Counted from the stretch's first letter, positions 1 to 9,264 are shown. The stretch is 64,000 bases of DNA from Euzebya rosea (GCF_003073135.1 NZ_PGDQ01000004.1:50363-114362), one strand, 5' to 3'. The notes: generated by a model not told the origin, from the sequence alone. Numbers and translations are program-made.

Positions 1-82
1 GGCCCACCGAGGTAGGTAGTGGTGCCGGTGTAGGTCGGGCCGGCGTGGTTGGGGGCGGTTTCTGGTTCACCCCCTCAGCGGG

Positions 83-2527
83 ATGTTCCGAATGGTCTGT
101 CCGGGGGTCGTGCGGGTGGTAAGGGGGCGCCGTCGGCGGGATCCGGCGATCGGCAAGGACCGGTCGGCTGCGGCCGAAGATCGGTCCGTTCCGGTGGGCG
201 CGGGGGTCGACGCTGACCTGGTGGCGCTGCTGATGGGGGAGTCGCCGGGGTTCCAGATGGTGCGAGCGGCCTACGGTCGCCACCGGGTCGACGGGTTGCG
301 GTCTGCCTGGCGGCCCTGGGCGCGGTTCTGCCGCTACCACGACGCCGACCCGATGCTGCCGCAGGACCGTTTGGTCGCGGGGTTCGTGGAGGCGAGGGCG
401 GTGGCGGGGCATGCGTTTGCGACCATCCGGTCGTCGTTGATGTGCGTGGCGCATGTGGTCGACCACCGGTGGGCGGTGACGCCATCGACGGTGGTCGGTC
501 ACCGTCACCTGACGGACCTGTGGTCGGCGGGGGAGTTCGACCCGGGGGTGGCCAGGGCGCCCCTGCTGAGTGTCGGTGAGGTCAAGGGAATCACGGCCGC
601 GGCAGGGGAACGGCCGCGGAGCAACCGGTTCGGGGCCGGAGTCGCGGCGCTGCTGGCGGCCAGGGACCGGTTCGTGGTCGCCTTGATCTACTCGGCCGCG
701 CTGCGGCCCGACGAGGTGACGTGGATGGGGTTGGGCGACATCGCGGTCCGCGACGACGGCGTTGACATGGTGCTGCCGCAGACGAAGACGGGATTCTGGC
801 AACGGCATCGCGTCGACGGCGATGTCGGCGACGTGCTCGAAGCGGCCCGGCTTTACCTGTCGTTGCGGGAGGGAGTGTCGCCGGATCCAGACGGTCCGCT
901 GCTGGTGGATTCCCGTGGCGGGCTCGGGAGGCCGGACACTCCGGCGGTTGGCTATGCACTGCGGGCGGCGGCGGCCGCGGCGGGTGTGTCGGCGTTCTCG
1001 CCGTATAGCCTACGTCGGTCGCGGACGATGCATGCGTGGCTGCTGGGTGCGGATGCGAGGTGGTTGCGGCTGCTGTTGCGCCACACGTCGGAGGGTGTCT
1101 ACACGCGATATGTCGAGCCGTTGCACGCGCTCATGGACGACAAGGCGGCACGACGGCGGTTCCTGGACCCGTCGGTTCCCGAGTTGGGGCCTGTTCCGGT
1201 CGAGCGCGTGCGCGGGACGGGTGTGGGACGTCGTGCAGTCCGCGGGACGTTCGCCGGCGGGCCTCTGGAGGATCTGCTTGCCGGGATCGACGTCGATGGG
1301 TTGCGGGTCCCCGTGTCGCTCGCGGATGTCGATGGGGCGTCTCTTGCAGCCGGACGGTCCACGTACAAGCGGTTCAGCGAATGGGCCGACAGGGTGGGGG
1401 AGGACCCTGCGGACCCGCATCCGGACGCGTTGTTGGAGTGGGCGGGGGAGGAGCTGCTGGCGGACAAGACGGTGTCGACGGTGCGGCGGGCGGTGCGGGC
1501 GGTCGAGATTGGGTTCGTTCTGGCGACCGGTGAGGGTTTCATGCCGGGCGCGAGTTTGACGGCGGACGCGCTGCGTGGTGCGGCGATCCGCGACGCAGGC
1601 CGGACGAAGTCGCCGATGTCGAGGGAGGCGACGACGGCCGACATGGCAGTGCTGCTCGACCGTGCCGTGCCACCGTTGTCGGTCAGCTGGGCCGAGGCGG
1701 TGCTGACGACGGTCGCGCGGGCGCGGGTGGTCCGGGTGGTTCGGGTCGGCGAGGTCGACGGCGACGCGGTCGTGGAGGTTCTCGCCGACGGGCGGCCCGG
1801 AATGCTGTCGGAGGGCCCGGGGACGGTGGTGTGCCCGGTGGAGGCCGCACGGGTCTTGCTCGACGCCGGCGTGGAGGAGGTGCGGGGCAGCCCCGACTGG
1901 TCGGAGGTGTTCCGCCTCGCCGGGCCGACGAGCAGCGCGATGGTGGAGGACCTGGTGCTCAGGCTGCTGTGGGCGACGGGGGGACGCCGGTCGGATCTCG
2001 GGCGGTCCAGGATGGCCGGCTACGACCCGGACCAGCCGGGAGGGGTCGCGATCTGGCTGGAGGCCTCCAAGTCCAAGCCGGCTACGACGGTCCGTCCTGT
2101 CCTGCTGTGGATCGACGCCGACGACGATCCGTATGACGCGATCGCGGCGCTCGAGGGTTGGGTGCGGTGGTGGCCCTACGACGACGGCCCGCTGCTGCCC
2201 GCGGCTCCGGGCGGCACCCGGGCGGCACGGGGGAGCACGAAGCCGCTGGGAAAGGACGGGGTGGGTCGTGTCGTGGCCGATCGCGTGACGGACGCGGTCG
2301 GTCGGGGCCTGATCGAGCCGGGCCTGTCGTCACACGGGTTCCGGTACGCGCTCGCGGGACGCCTCCATGAGGACCGGGTGTGTCCGGAGGTCATCCAGGT
2401 CCGTCTCGGCCACACCGACGTGTCTACGACGATCGGGTACTGCCAGCGGTGGAACCCGTTCCTCGGCACCGACCTGGACCCGCTGATGGACCAGGTCGCC
2501 GTCGACCTCGACGAGAACGTGTCGTGA
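83..2527 (+). CDS. Tandem double-domain tyrosine recombinase
   Basis: An 814-residue protein with two tyrosine-recombinase catalytic domains in one chain. Domain 1 has an N-terminal helical core-binding-like part (about residues 40-150). Its catalytic set is R208 (ALRPDEV), K235, Y308-S-L-R311 (Tyr where His is usual), H334 and nucleophile Y340. Domain 2 follows a second helical region (about 380-480) and has R635, K663/K665, H751-G-F-R754, H777 and Y786, the full canonical set. Usual phage or transposon integrases have one domain and 300-450 residues, so this looks like a fusion of two recombinases. An in-frame stop at 17-19 excludes a much longer N-terminus; the ATG at 83 is the first start after it, but its ribosome binding site is weak. 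The stop overlaps the next gene's GTG as GTGA, implying translational coupling. The recombinase assignment is firm; the DNA target is unknown. Confidence 0.85.
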   Translation: MFRMVCPGVVRVVRGRRRRDPAIGKDRSAAAEDRSVPVGAGVDADLVALLMGESPGFQMVRAAYGRHRVDGLRSAWRPWARFCRYHDADPMLPQDRLVAGFVEARAVAGHAFATIRSSLMCVAHVVDHRWAVTPSTVVGHRHLTDLWSAGEFDPGVARAPLLSVGEVKGITAAAGERPRSNRFGAGVAALLAARDRFVVALIYSAALRPDEVTWMGLGDIAVRDDGVDMVLPQTKTGFWQRHRVDGDVGDVLEAARLYLSLREGVSPDPDGPLLVDSRGGLGRPDTPAVGYALRAAAAAAGVSAFSPYSLRRSRTMHAWLLGADARWLRLLLRHTSEGVYTRYVEPLHALMDDKAARRRFLDPSVPELGPVPVERVRGTGVGRRAVRGTFAGGPLEDLLAGIDVDGLRVPVSLADVDGASLAAGRSTYKRFSEWADRVGEDPADPHPDALLEWAGEELLADKTVSTVRRAVRAVEIGFVLATGEGFMPGASLTADALRGAAIRDAGRTKSPMSREATTADMAVLLDRAVPPLSVSWAEAVLTTVARARVVRVVRVGEVDGDAVVEVLADGRPGMLSEGPGTVVCPVEAARVLLDAGVEEVRGSPDWSEVFRLAGPTSSAMVEDLVLRLLWATGGRRSDLGRSRMAGYDPDQPGGVAIWLEASKSKPATTVRPVLLWIDADDDPYDAIAALEGWVRWWPYDDGPLLPAAPGGTRAARGSTKPLGKDGVGRVVADRVTDAVGRGLIEPGLSSHGFRYALAGRLHEDRVCPEVIQVRLGHTDVSTTIGYCQRWNPFLGTDLDPLMDQVAVDLDENVS

Positions 2528-5500
2528 GCGCTGGCGGCTGCCAGCTCGTCGTCGGTGACGGCGGCGCCGTGTGCGGTCGTGGCGCGACCCGGACCGTCGA
2601 CGGGATCGGCTACTGCCACCACCACCCACCGACCAGGTGGCCTGCGGATCCCGACCGCTGCCGCCACCGCTTCGACAGCGGCCACCGGTGCCACCTCCGA
2701 CGGATGTCGGGGGCGTGGACGACGGTGTGCGAACGACATCTGTCACGGTGCGCCGACTGCGGGACGCCCCACGGGCGGGCCGCATGGGAGCGGGCACGGT
2801 GCGAACGGTGCCGCGACCCGTCGGAGCTCCGGGGGGTCTGGGGTGACGACGGCTGCCAGATGGTCCTAGATGACGGCGGGGTCACCTGCGGCGCCCGCGC
2901 CGGTGTAGAGGCGATGGGCACGGTGTTCTGCCGGCGCCACGATCCCGCCAAATGGCTTCCCGACGACCAGCTCTGCGTCCGCGTCCACCGCAGCGTCCAC
3001 GGGGAGCACCGCTGCAGGATCAAACGGCTCGCCAGCCGCCACACGACGGTCTGCAAGTTCCACCGGTCCCCGTGCATGACCTGCGGCGAGCCAAGCAACC
3101 GAGACCGGGACGAGCAACCGCGCTGCGAGAAGTGCCGCGACATCTCGGAGCTGCGCGGGGTCTGGGGCGACGATGGCTGCCAGCTCGTCATCGGCGACGG
3201 CGGGGTCACCTGCGGCCGGACGGCGGTCACCTACACCGGAGGTGTCGGGTTCTGCCTGACGCACGACCCGTCCAGGTGGCCCGACAACGACGACCGGTGC
3301 CTGCACGAGCACGTCCACGGCGACCTGAAGTTCCGTTGCACGGTCGCGCGGCTCCAGAGCCGGTACGCGGAGGTCTGCACCGACCACCAGGCGCCGTGCA
3401 CGTCCTGCGGCGTGGAGCACAACAAGCTGGCAGGCCGGCTCTGCAAGCGGTGCGGAGGCAAGGCGTCCCCGTCCTACGAGCGTCACAACGTCGATGCGAG
3501 CGGGCTCGCGCGGGAGCAGTGCGCCGCCCCGTTAGACGAGGACCCCGACGGCACCGTCTTGTGGTGCCCGCACAGCACCGACGCCGGGAAGGAGTACTGC
3601 CGCGCACACGCTCGAGAGGCCGGTCCGCAGTGCATCCACGTCTTCCCGATCTCGGGCTTAAGGTGCCGTGCCCACCCACCGGCCCGTCACTGGGGCGTTT
3701 GGGACTACTGCGGCAGCCATTACGAGCGCCGGTGCCCAGGACCCGGCGAAGAGGATGACTGCATCTACCAGCCGGCAGGCGGCGCTGAACTGCGGGTCGC
3801 CGGGCAGACACACTGCATGCGCTGCGAGAAGGAAGCTGCCCGACGATCAGATCTGGGCTGCCTGTTCGAGGTCGACGGCGGTGTGCTCTGCGGCAGCAAG
3901 AAGGACTCCGGTATCGCCGAGGAACGACGTTGCCCACGCCACGCCACGGCCGACGCGGACCCCCTCCCTGATGATCTGCGGTGCCGGAGGGTGTACGACT
4001 CCGGCTCCCGGTGCCACCGCCGCCTGCGCAACAACGGAGAAGTGTGCGTCGCCCACCTGCACACCTGTCCCGCCGACGCATGCGAGGCGAAGGTCCCGAC
4101 GCTCGATCCGACGACGTGCTGCCGTGCCCATCGTCCGCGGTGCGGTGTGGAGTCCGAACGCGGACTTGGGCCGTGCCAGGAGGCCCAGACCCTCGACGGC
4201 GGACCGTGCCGGTGGCACGCCGAGGTCGCCGAACCCTGCCTCGCCTGGGTGCCCGACTCCGACAGCCGCTGCACGAGACCGGCGACACCCGACGGCTACT
4301 GCGGCAACCACCATCCCGCAGACCCGGAGGTGCGCTGCCTTGCCGACACCCCGACAGGGCAGTGCCCCAACCAGCGGATCGCCCGGCAGCCGCACTGCTC
4401 CGGTCACATCCGCACCAACGGATGGACCTCGGTGCTGCAGGACGGCACGCGCGGACCCGACGGGCGGATGAGGGCCACCGCATGCAACGGATGCGGCCGG
4501 ACGACGGCGAGCCATACGCGCCACTGCACCGACTGTGCCCCATCAAGGACCATCTGCCGTGCCATCGCGCTGAACGGCCCGAACGCAGGGAAGCGGTGCC
4601 GCCGACGCGTCACCGACACCGACTACTGCCATCTGCACCGACCGGTGCCCTCTAACGATGCCAGGTGTACGGCCACTCTGGCCGACGGCCACGAGGTGCT
4701 TCGATGTACAGCAGTGCATGTGGACGGCACGGCATGCGAGATGCATGGAGGGGTGCGCACGATGAGGATGTGCGCCGCACACGTTCAGGACCCTAATGCC
4801 GGCTGGGGCGTCGCACGGCCCTGTAGGACCGCAGCCGTGACCGGTAGCGACCATTGCAGCCTTCACCGGTCCCTGGAGGACCTAGCTGAAGAGGACCGCT
4901 GCAGAGTGGTGTTCTCCAACGTGGACAGCCGATGCGCGCAGAAGCACCAGGCGAGCCGCGGCAACGGCGGTTCGACCGTGTGCCCCACCCATCGTGTCCC
5001 GTGCGACCACCCCGAAGGATGTACACGCAGGACCGGCGACCTCTCGCGGCGCCGCTGCGCCGACCACGCACCTCGGTGCGCAGCGACGATCCACACCGGT
5101 GATCCGTGTCCGCGTGCCGCCGCGATGGACGAGGACCTTTGCATGGTCCACCTGTCAACCGAGGAGAACGTTCACCCCGATGACCGTTGCACCTTTGTGC
5201 ATGACAACGGCGATCGCTGCCGCGCTGACACCCGGATCGGCCTAGCAGCACGAGCCTCACACCGCTTGGTTTACCGCGACCTCTGCCTATCCCACGTGCT
5301 GGTCTGCGGCGTCACGTCGTGCACGACCCGCACCGGGTTCAGCGACGGGCGCTGCTTGCAGCACCGACCGCCCTGCTCCCACGATGGCTGCCTCAAGGCG
5401 GCCGTCGCCGCCGGTGACCTGTGTGAACGCCATGACCGGAGCTCCGCGTCGGGACGGTGCCGGCAGCGCAGGACCAACGGTAAGGACTGCGGCCATCCGG

Positions 5501-8500
5501 CATCCGGCGACGACACGGCTGGGCTGCTCATGTGCAGCTGGCACCGGGATGGGATGCCATCCGATGCCGACCGTTGCACGCACATCTGGGAGGACGGGAT
5601 CCGCTGTCCCGGGAGCCGCACAACCATCGCCGGGCACTTGGGGTTGTACTGCGCCCACGGGCCGCTGCACCCCGACAAGCCGTGCTGCTCGGTCAAGGTG
5701 GCGATCTGGAAGGACGGACGGTACCGGCGCTCGGTCTGCTCGTACCCGGCGACGGTCGAAACCGAAGCCGACGGGCGGATCTGCACCCGCCACCTGGCCA
5801 CGCTGCCCGCTGATGAGGACCGCTGCGACCACACCGATCAGCAGGGTCACCGTTGCCCCCGCAGCCGCCTGACAGTTGATACCGGTTTCACGATTGACAC
5901 GTGTTTCGTGCACCGGGGGGCTGCGGGGGTGTGCGGGCTGCCGGCCACCAACGGCGCCTGCGGATCGCCCGCGACGGTGACCACGCCCGACGACGGCCGC
6001 GTCTGCACCCGCCACGCCCAGACCATCCCCGCCGACGAGGACCGCTGCGACATCGCTGATGACCAGGGGCGCCGGTGCGCGTTGCTGAGGCTTGCGCTGG
6101 AGGGCGGCACGCTCCTCTCCTCCTGCTTCGTGCACCGGGGGGCTGCGGGGGTGTGCGGGCTGCCGGCCACCAACGGCGCCTGCGGATCGCCCGCGACGGT
6201 GACCACGCCCGACGACGGCCGCGTCTGCACCCGCCACGCCCAGACCATCCCCGCCGACGAGGACCGCTGCGATCACACCGACCCGTCGGGTCGGCGATGT
6301 CCGCTCAGCCGCCTGGTGGTGGCTACCGGTGAGGCGTTGTCCATCTGCGCCGCCCACCGCGGTGCCGCCGGCCCGTGCGGACTACCGATCGGCGCCGGGG
6401 TGTGCGAGTGGCCCGCAACGGTCGAAACCGAAGCCGACGGGCGGATCTGCACCCGCCACCTGGTCACCCTTCCGGCACACGAAGACCGCTGCGACCACAC
6501 CAATGCGCAGGGCCGCCGTTGCGGTGAGGCTGCGATGTACTTCCTCAACGGCAACCGCAAACTGCCGTGCACGAACCATCTCGAGCGGAAGCCCTGCGGT
6601 GGCAGGAACGAGGACGGTGGTAGGTGCAGACGGCTGGGGCGGATCACCAACTGGGGAACCGTGCTGGATCGGTGCTGGCAACACGACCTCGACGAGGAGG
6701 ACCAGTGCGTGCACGTCGACGACGACGGTCGCTGCTGGCGTCCCCGGGCGCACCGGATCGAGTACTGCACCCGCCATAAGAGGTTGGCCCCGAGCTGCGC
6801 CCGGACCCGCCACGGCCGGCGCTGCATGCGTCTCGCACTCGACGGCCGGGCGACCTGCGACCGACACCGACTATGGAGCCCTGGCATGCCCGACGACAGC
6901 AAAGAAGACCTGGCGCTGTTCTTCTTCGGACCGCTCTGCAAACCCGAACGCATCGAGCGGCTCGCCAACCGCCTGCTGGCCATGAAGGACGACTCCGTCG
7001 ACATCCTCCGCGATTACGGCCTTGACGCCTTCCGGGACGCGATGTTCGACGTCCGGATCGATCCCGGGGCCGCAGATCGCAATGCTGTCGCGCCCACATC
7101 GCACACTGCCGCCATGACCGATACTGCACGCAGTAATGCAGTCGGCTCGGCGGAATCGCCGACCCGGCTCATCAGCAACCACGCCTGGGCGCACGCCCCG
7201 CGCGATCTTCGCGAGCTGATCGTCGACCTGACAGTCAACGATCCCTATGACCTCACCGGAGCGCAGTCCCGTTTCGCCGGCGCCGTAGAACGGTTCGGCA
7301 AGCAGGGGCGCCCGCTCAACCGATCGATGATCGACATGATCCGCAACCTCGGAGCGGGATTGGCCCACGACACCAAGTCGTCCTACGCCAGCCACCTGCG
7401 GTCGATCTACCGGTGGATGAACACTGCACTCCCCAACGGGGCCGATGTCACCGAGCCCTTCGACCCAGAGGACTTGCACGAGTACTTCGGCTGGTTGACC
7501 GGCCGCGGCCGCCTCGACAACGGCGAACCGCTCCAGCACGGCACGGTCCAAGCGATCCGCTCTGCGGTCAGCGCGCTGTGCCGTGCTCGCAGATGGCCGG
7601 ATCCCTTCGAGGTCGACGAGATGCTCGCCATGCAGATCAGTGGTTACGGGCGTCTGTACGGTCGGGTCCAGCTCCGCGCCCACGCGGTTCGGGTCAATGA
7701 ACTGGCACGCCTCATGCGAGCTGCGATCGACCGGCCCGCAGACCCCTACATCGTCGCGCGCGACAAGGCGATCATCGCTACATGCATCGGTCCCAACGCA
7801 ATGGGCCACAAGTTCGCCGCGCAAATCGTCTGGGAGCACCACGTCGACCTGCCTGGACCCGAGGAGGATAGACCCGCCTGCATTATCATCCCCAAGGATC
7901 CGTCGAAGCCCCGGTCCAAGGACCGGATCCACAAGGTCCTCAACCTCTCCGTCGCGGTGCGGCCAAGTGACTTCACCCGCGACCACGAGTCCGTCGTCCT
8001 GTGCGGTGTCCAGGCGTTGCGCAACCTCGCGGCGGCCGCCATCAGGAGCGGACGTTGCGAGGAGCGTCGGGGAGAGAACAACAAGATCGAGGTCGTGCCG
8101 GTCGGACCCGTGTTCGACAAGGCGACGGTCGGCTCCGGCATGAGCAACACCGCCATTCGCAAGGTCGCCCAGGACGCATGGAACACGGCGTCAGCGGGCG
8201 GGAGCATCTTCGATGACTACGACGCGCAGGCGGACTGGGACACCCGCTATGCGATGGCCAGAGCCGTCGGGGAGCCTGACTACTACGAGTTGCGGGACGC
8301 CACTCTGATCCTGCTCGCCTGGTGGGCGTCGCTTCGATCGAAGGAAGCCGCTGCGCTGAAGTGGGGCGACATCACCACTGAACGTAAGGGCAGAGGCCTG
8401 CTGATCCAGGTGCGCAAGTCCAAGACCGACCCCACGGGAACGGGGATGTTCGTCGCCGTCCCGTTCCACCGGGTCACTGATGAGAACGGTGAGCTGCGCA

Positions 8501-8919
8501 GTTCGGTGATCGACATCGGCCGGATGCTGCGCCGCTATCAGCACGCCTGGGTCCGCAAGTTCGGGAGAGTCCCAAACGCGGAGGATCCGGTCTTCTTCGG
8601 GCAGCGCGGCCAACAACTCCAAGCCGACGGAGCCCGCGATGCCTTCGAAAGGCTCGCGAAGGCGGCTGGCTTGGAGGCCGAGCTCGGCGAGCGCCTCACC
8701 TTTCATGGACTGCGGGCTGGATTCGCCACAACCGCTCTCATCGGTGGGATGCCCGCTGAGGAGGTCGCCCGCCTACAGCGACGAGCGACCACTGAGTCCC
8801 TCGCCGGCTACTTCCGCCTCGCCGATCCGTTCAGCGGAACGCTCGCAGCGGTGTTTGACTTCGACGAGATCGATGTCGAATTGGAAGAACTCCTTGAGGT
8901 AGCCGATCTCGGGAACTAG
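2524..8919 (+). CDS. Giant Cys/His-repeat protein with C-terminal tyrosine recombinase
   Basis: A 2,131-residue protein. The start is taken as GTG 2524, which overlaps the previous stop as GTGA; an upstream in-frame ATG at 2380 would lie deep inside the previous gene. Residues 6-1450 are repeated modules of the form C-x7-10-C-x8-14-C-x2-H. I count about 36 CxxH motifs by eye, plus CxxC pairs early on. The first 330 residues form three supra-repeats of about 115 residues; residues 1020-1370 form 74-residue double modules. Such ligand spacing suggests serial zinc binding, similar in form to short CxnCxnCxxH families such as DUF5763. Residues about 1500-2131 are a recombinase: R1938, K1965/K1967, H2061-G-L-R2064, Y2096; the usual second His/Trp position is R2087. 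Residues about 1745-1890 resemble a recombinase fold without the catalytic Arg. Leu337 and Leu379 use TTA, rare in DNA like this. The role of the repeats is unknown. Confidence 0.85.
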   Translation: MSAGGCQLVVGDGGAVCGRGATRTVDGIGYCHHHPPTRWPADPDRCRHRFDSGHRCHLRRMSGAWTTVCERHLSRCADCGTPHGRAAWERARCERCRDPSELRGVWGDDGCQMVLDDGGVTCGARAGVEAMGTVFCRRHDPAKWLPDDQLCVRVHRSVHGEHRCRIKRLASRHTTVCKFHRSPCMTCGEPSNRDRDEQPRCEKCRDISELRGVWGDDGCQLVIGDGGVTCGRTAVTYTGGVGFCLTHDPSRWPDNDDRCLHEHVHGDLKFRCTVARLQSRYAEVCTDHQAPCTSCGVEHNKLAGRLCKRCGGKASPSYERHNVDASGLAREQCAAPLDEDPDGTVLWCPHSTDAGKEYCRAHAREAGPQCIHVFPISGLRCRAHPPARHWGVWDYCGSHYERRCPGPGEEDDCIYQPAGGAELRVAGQTHCMRCEKEAARRSDLGCLFEVDGGVLCGSKKDSGIAEERRCPRHATADADPLPDDLRCRRVYDSGSRCHRRLRNNGEVCVAHLHTCPADACEAKVPTLDPTTCCRAHRPRCGVESERGLGPCQEAQTLDGGPCRWHAEVAEPCLAWVPDSDSRCTRPATPDGYCGNHHPADPEVRCLADTPTGQCPNQRIARQPHCSGHIRTNGWTSVLQDGTRGPDGRMRATACNGCGRTTASHTRHCTDCAPSRTICRAIALNGPNAGKRCRRRVTDTDYCHLHRPVPSNDARCTATLADGHEVLRCTAVHVDGTACEMHGGVRTMRMCAAHVQDPNAGWGVARPCRTAAVTGSDHCSLHRSLEDLAEEDRCRVVFSNVDSRCAQKHQASRGNGGSTVCPTHRVPCDHPEGCTRRTGDLSRRRCADHAPRCAATIHTGDPCPRAAAMDEDLCMVHLSTEENVHPDDRCTFVHDNGDRCRADTRIGLAARASHRLVYRDLCLSHVLVCGVTSCTTRTGFSDGRCLQHRPPCSHDGCLKAAVAAGDLCERHDRSSASGRCRQRRTNGKDCGHPASGDDTAGLLMCSWHRDGMPSDADRCTHIWEDGIRCPGSRTTIAGHLGLYCAHGPLHPDKPCCSVKVAIWKDGRYRRSVCSYPATVETEADGRICTRHLATLPADEDRCDHTDQQGHRCPRSRLTVDTGFTIDTCFVHRGAAGVCGLPATNGACGSPATVTTPDDGRVCTRHAQTIPADEDRCDIADDQGRRCALLRLALEGGTLLSSCFVHRGAAGVCGLPATNGACGSPATVTTPDDGRVCTRHAQTIPADEDRCDHTDPSGRRCPLSRLVVATGEALSICAAHRGAAGPCGLPIGAGVCEWPATVETEADGRICTRHLVTLPAHEDRCDHTNAQGRRCGEAAMYFLNGNRKLPCTNHLERKPCGGRNEDGGRCRRLGRITNWGTVLDRCWQHDLDEEDQCVHVDDDGRCWRPRAHRIEYCTRHKRLAPSCARTRHGRRCMRLALDGRATCDRHRLWSPGMPDDSKEDLALFFFGPLCKPERIERLANRLLAMKDDSVDILRDYGLDAFRDAMFDVRIDPGAADRNAVAPTSHTAAMTDTARSNAVGSAESPTRLISNHAWAHAPRDLRELIVDLTVNDPYDLTGAQSRFAGAVERFGKQGRPLNRSMIDMIRNLGAGLAHDTKSSYASHLRSIYRWMNTALPNGADVTEPFDPEDLHEYFGWLTGRGRLDNGEPLQHGTVQAIRSAVSALCRARRWPDPFEVDEMLAMQISGYGRLYGRVQLRAHAVRVNELARLMRAAIDRPADPYIVARDKAIIATCIGPNAMGHKFAAQIVWEHHVDLPGPEEDRPACIIIPKDPSKPRSKDRIHKVLNLSVAVRPSDFTRDHESVVLCGVQALRNLAAAAIRSGRCEERRGENNKIEVVPVGPVFDKATVGSGMSNTAIRKVAQDAWNTASAGGSIFDDYDAQADWDTRYAMARAVGEPDYYELRDATLILLAWWASLRSKEAAALKWGDITTERKGRGLLIQVRKSKTDPTGTGMFVAVPFHRVTDENGELRSSVIDIGRMLRRYQHAWVRKFGRVPNAEDPVFFGQRGQQLQADGARDAFERLAKAAGLEAELGERLTFHGLRAGFATTALIGGMPAEEVARLQRRATTESLAGYFRLADPFSGTLAAVFDFDEIDVELEELLEVADLGN
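5752..6463 (+). repeat. 46-bp exact repeat pair inside the giant gene
   Basis: The stretches 5752-5797 and 6418-6463 are identical. They encode the same segment of two different Cys/His modules (TVETEADGRICTRHL). Together with the 146-bp pair between them they show that modules have been copied or converted at DNA level. Confidence 0.9.
5905..6272 (+). repeat. 146-bp perfect direct repeat (period 222 bp)
   Basis: The stretches 5905-6050 and 6127-6272 are identical over 146 bp, offset by 222 bp (74 codons), the size of one double Cys/His module. The intervening 76 bp differ clearly, so identity stops sharply at both sides. This fits recent duplication or gene conversion within the repeat array rather than selection on protein alone, since synonymous sites are identical too. 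Confidence 0.92.
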
Positions 8920-9000
8920 CGCTTGAACCGCAATCAGGATGACTTGTCGCGGCGTGACGGTGCGCTAGCTGCAAGGCTGGTTCCAGTAGGGGTCGCGTTC

Positions 9001-9201
9001 ATGGCCGACACGTCGCGACTGACCGTGGATCTCTCTCTCGAGTACTCGACTTGGTTACGAGTCGCAGCGGCCAATGGCCGTGTGAGTCAAGCCGCTATCG
9101 TTCGCGCTGCCTTGGGAGAGGCCATGGAAAGCCCACAGGTCTTAGCGCGATGGATCGACACAGCACGACAGTCCGGATCCGTAGAAGGTCGACGGGGGTG
9201 A
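9001..9201 (+). CDS. Small ribbon-helix-helix-like DNA-binding protein
   Basis: A 66-residue protein that begins with a short strand-like stretch (TSRLTVDLSLEYSTWLRVAA) followed by helices (SQAAIVRAALGEAM), the usual order of CopG/Arc ribbon-helix-helix proteins. The ATG at 9001 is preferred because AGGGGT lies 7 bases upstream; a TTG at 8923 would add 26 residues without such a site. It lies 81 bp after the giant recombinase on the same strand, so it is probably the third gene of the same module. By analogy with the small accessory proteins of multi-recombinase transposons it could shape the recombination complex or repress the module. The fold call is by eye. Confidence 0.6.
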   Translation: MADTSRLTVDLSLEYSTWLRVAAANGRVSQAAIVRAALGEAMESPQVLARWIDTARQSGSVEGRRG

Positions 9202-9240
9202 GTCTCGAGCGACGCGGGCAGACGCTGGGAGTTTCTCCGG

Positions 9241-9254
9241 AGCCCCGAGGGGCT
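9241..9254. terminator. Short GC hairpin after the recombinase module
   Basis: AGCCCC-GA-GGGGCT forms a 6-bp stem 40 bp after the small RHH-like gene. There is no T-run, so a terminator role is only possible; it may equally be part of an element end. Confidence 0.3.
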
Positions 9255-9264
9255 GTATCGATCT

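Noticed and set aside
83-8919. The two recombinase genes as one gene split by a frameshift
   Set aside because: The first ends with a complete catalytic domain and its stop forms a normal GTGA overlap with the next start. Both parts look intact, so two coupled genes are more likely.
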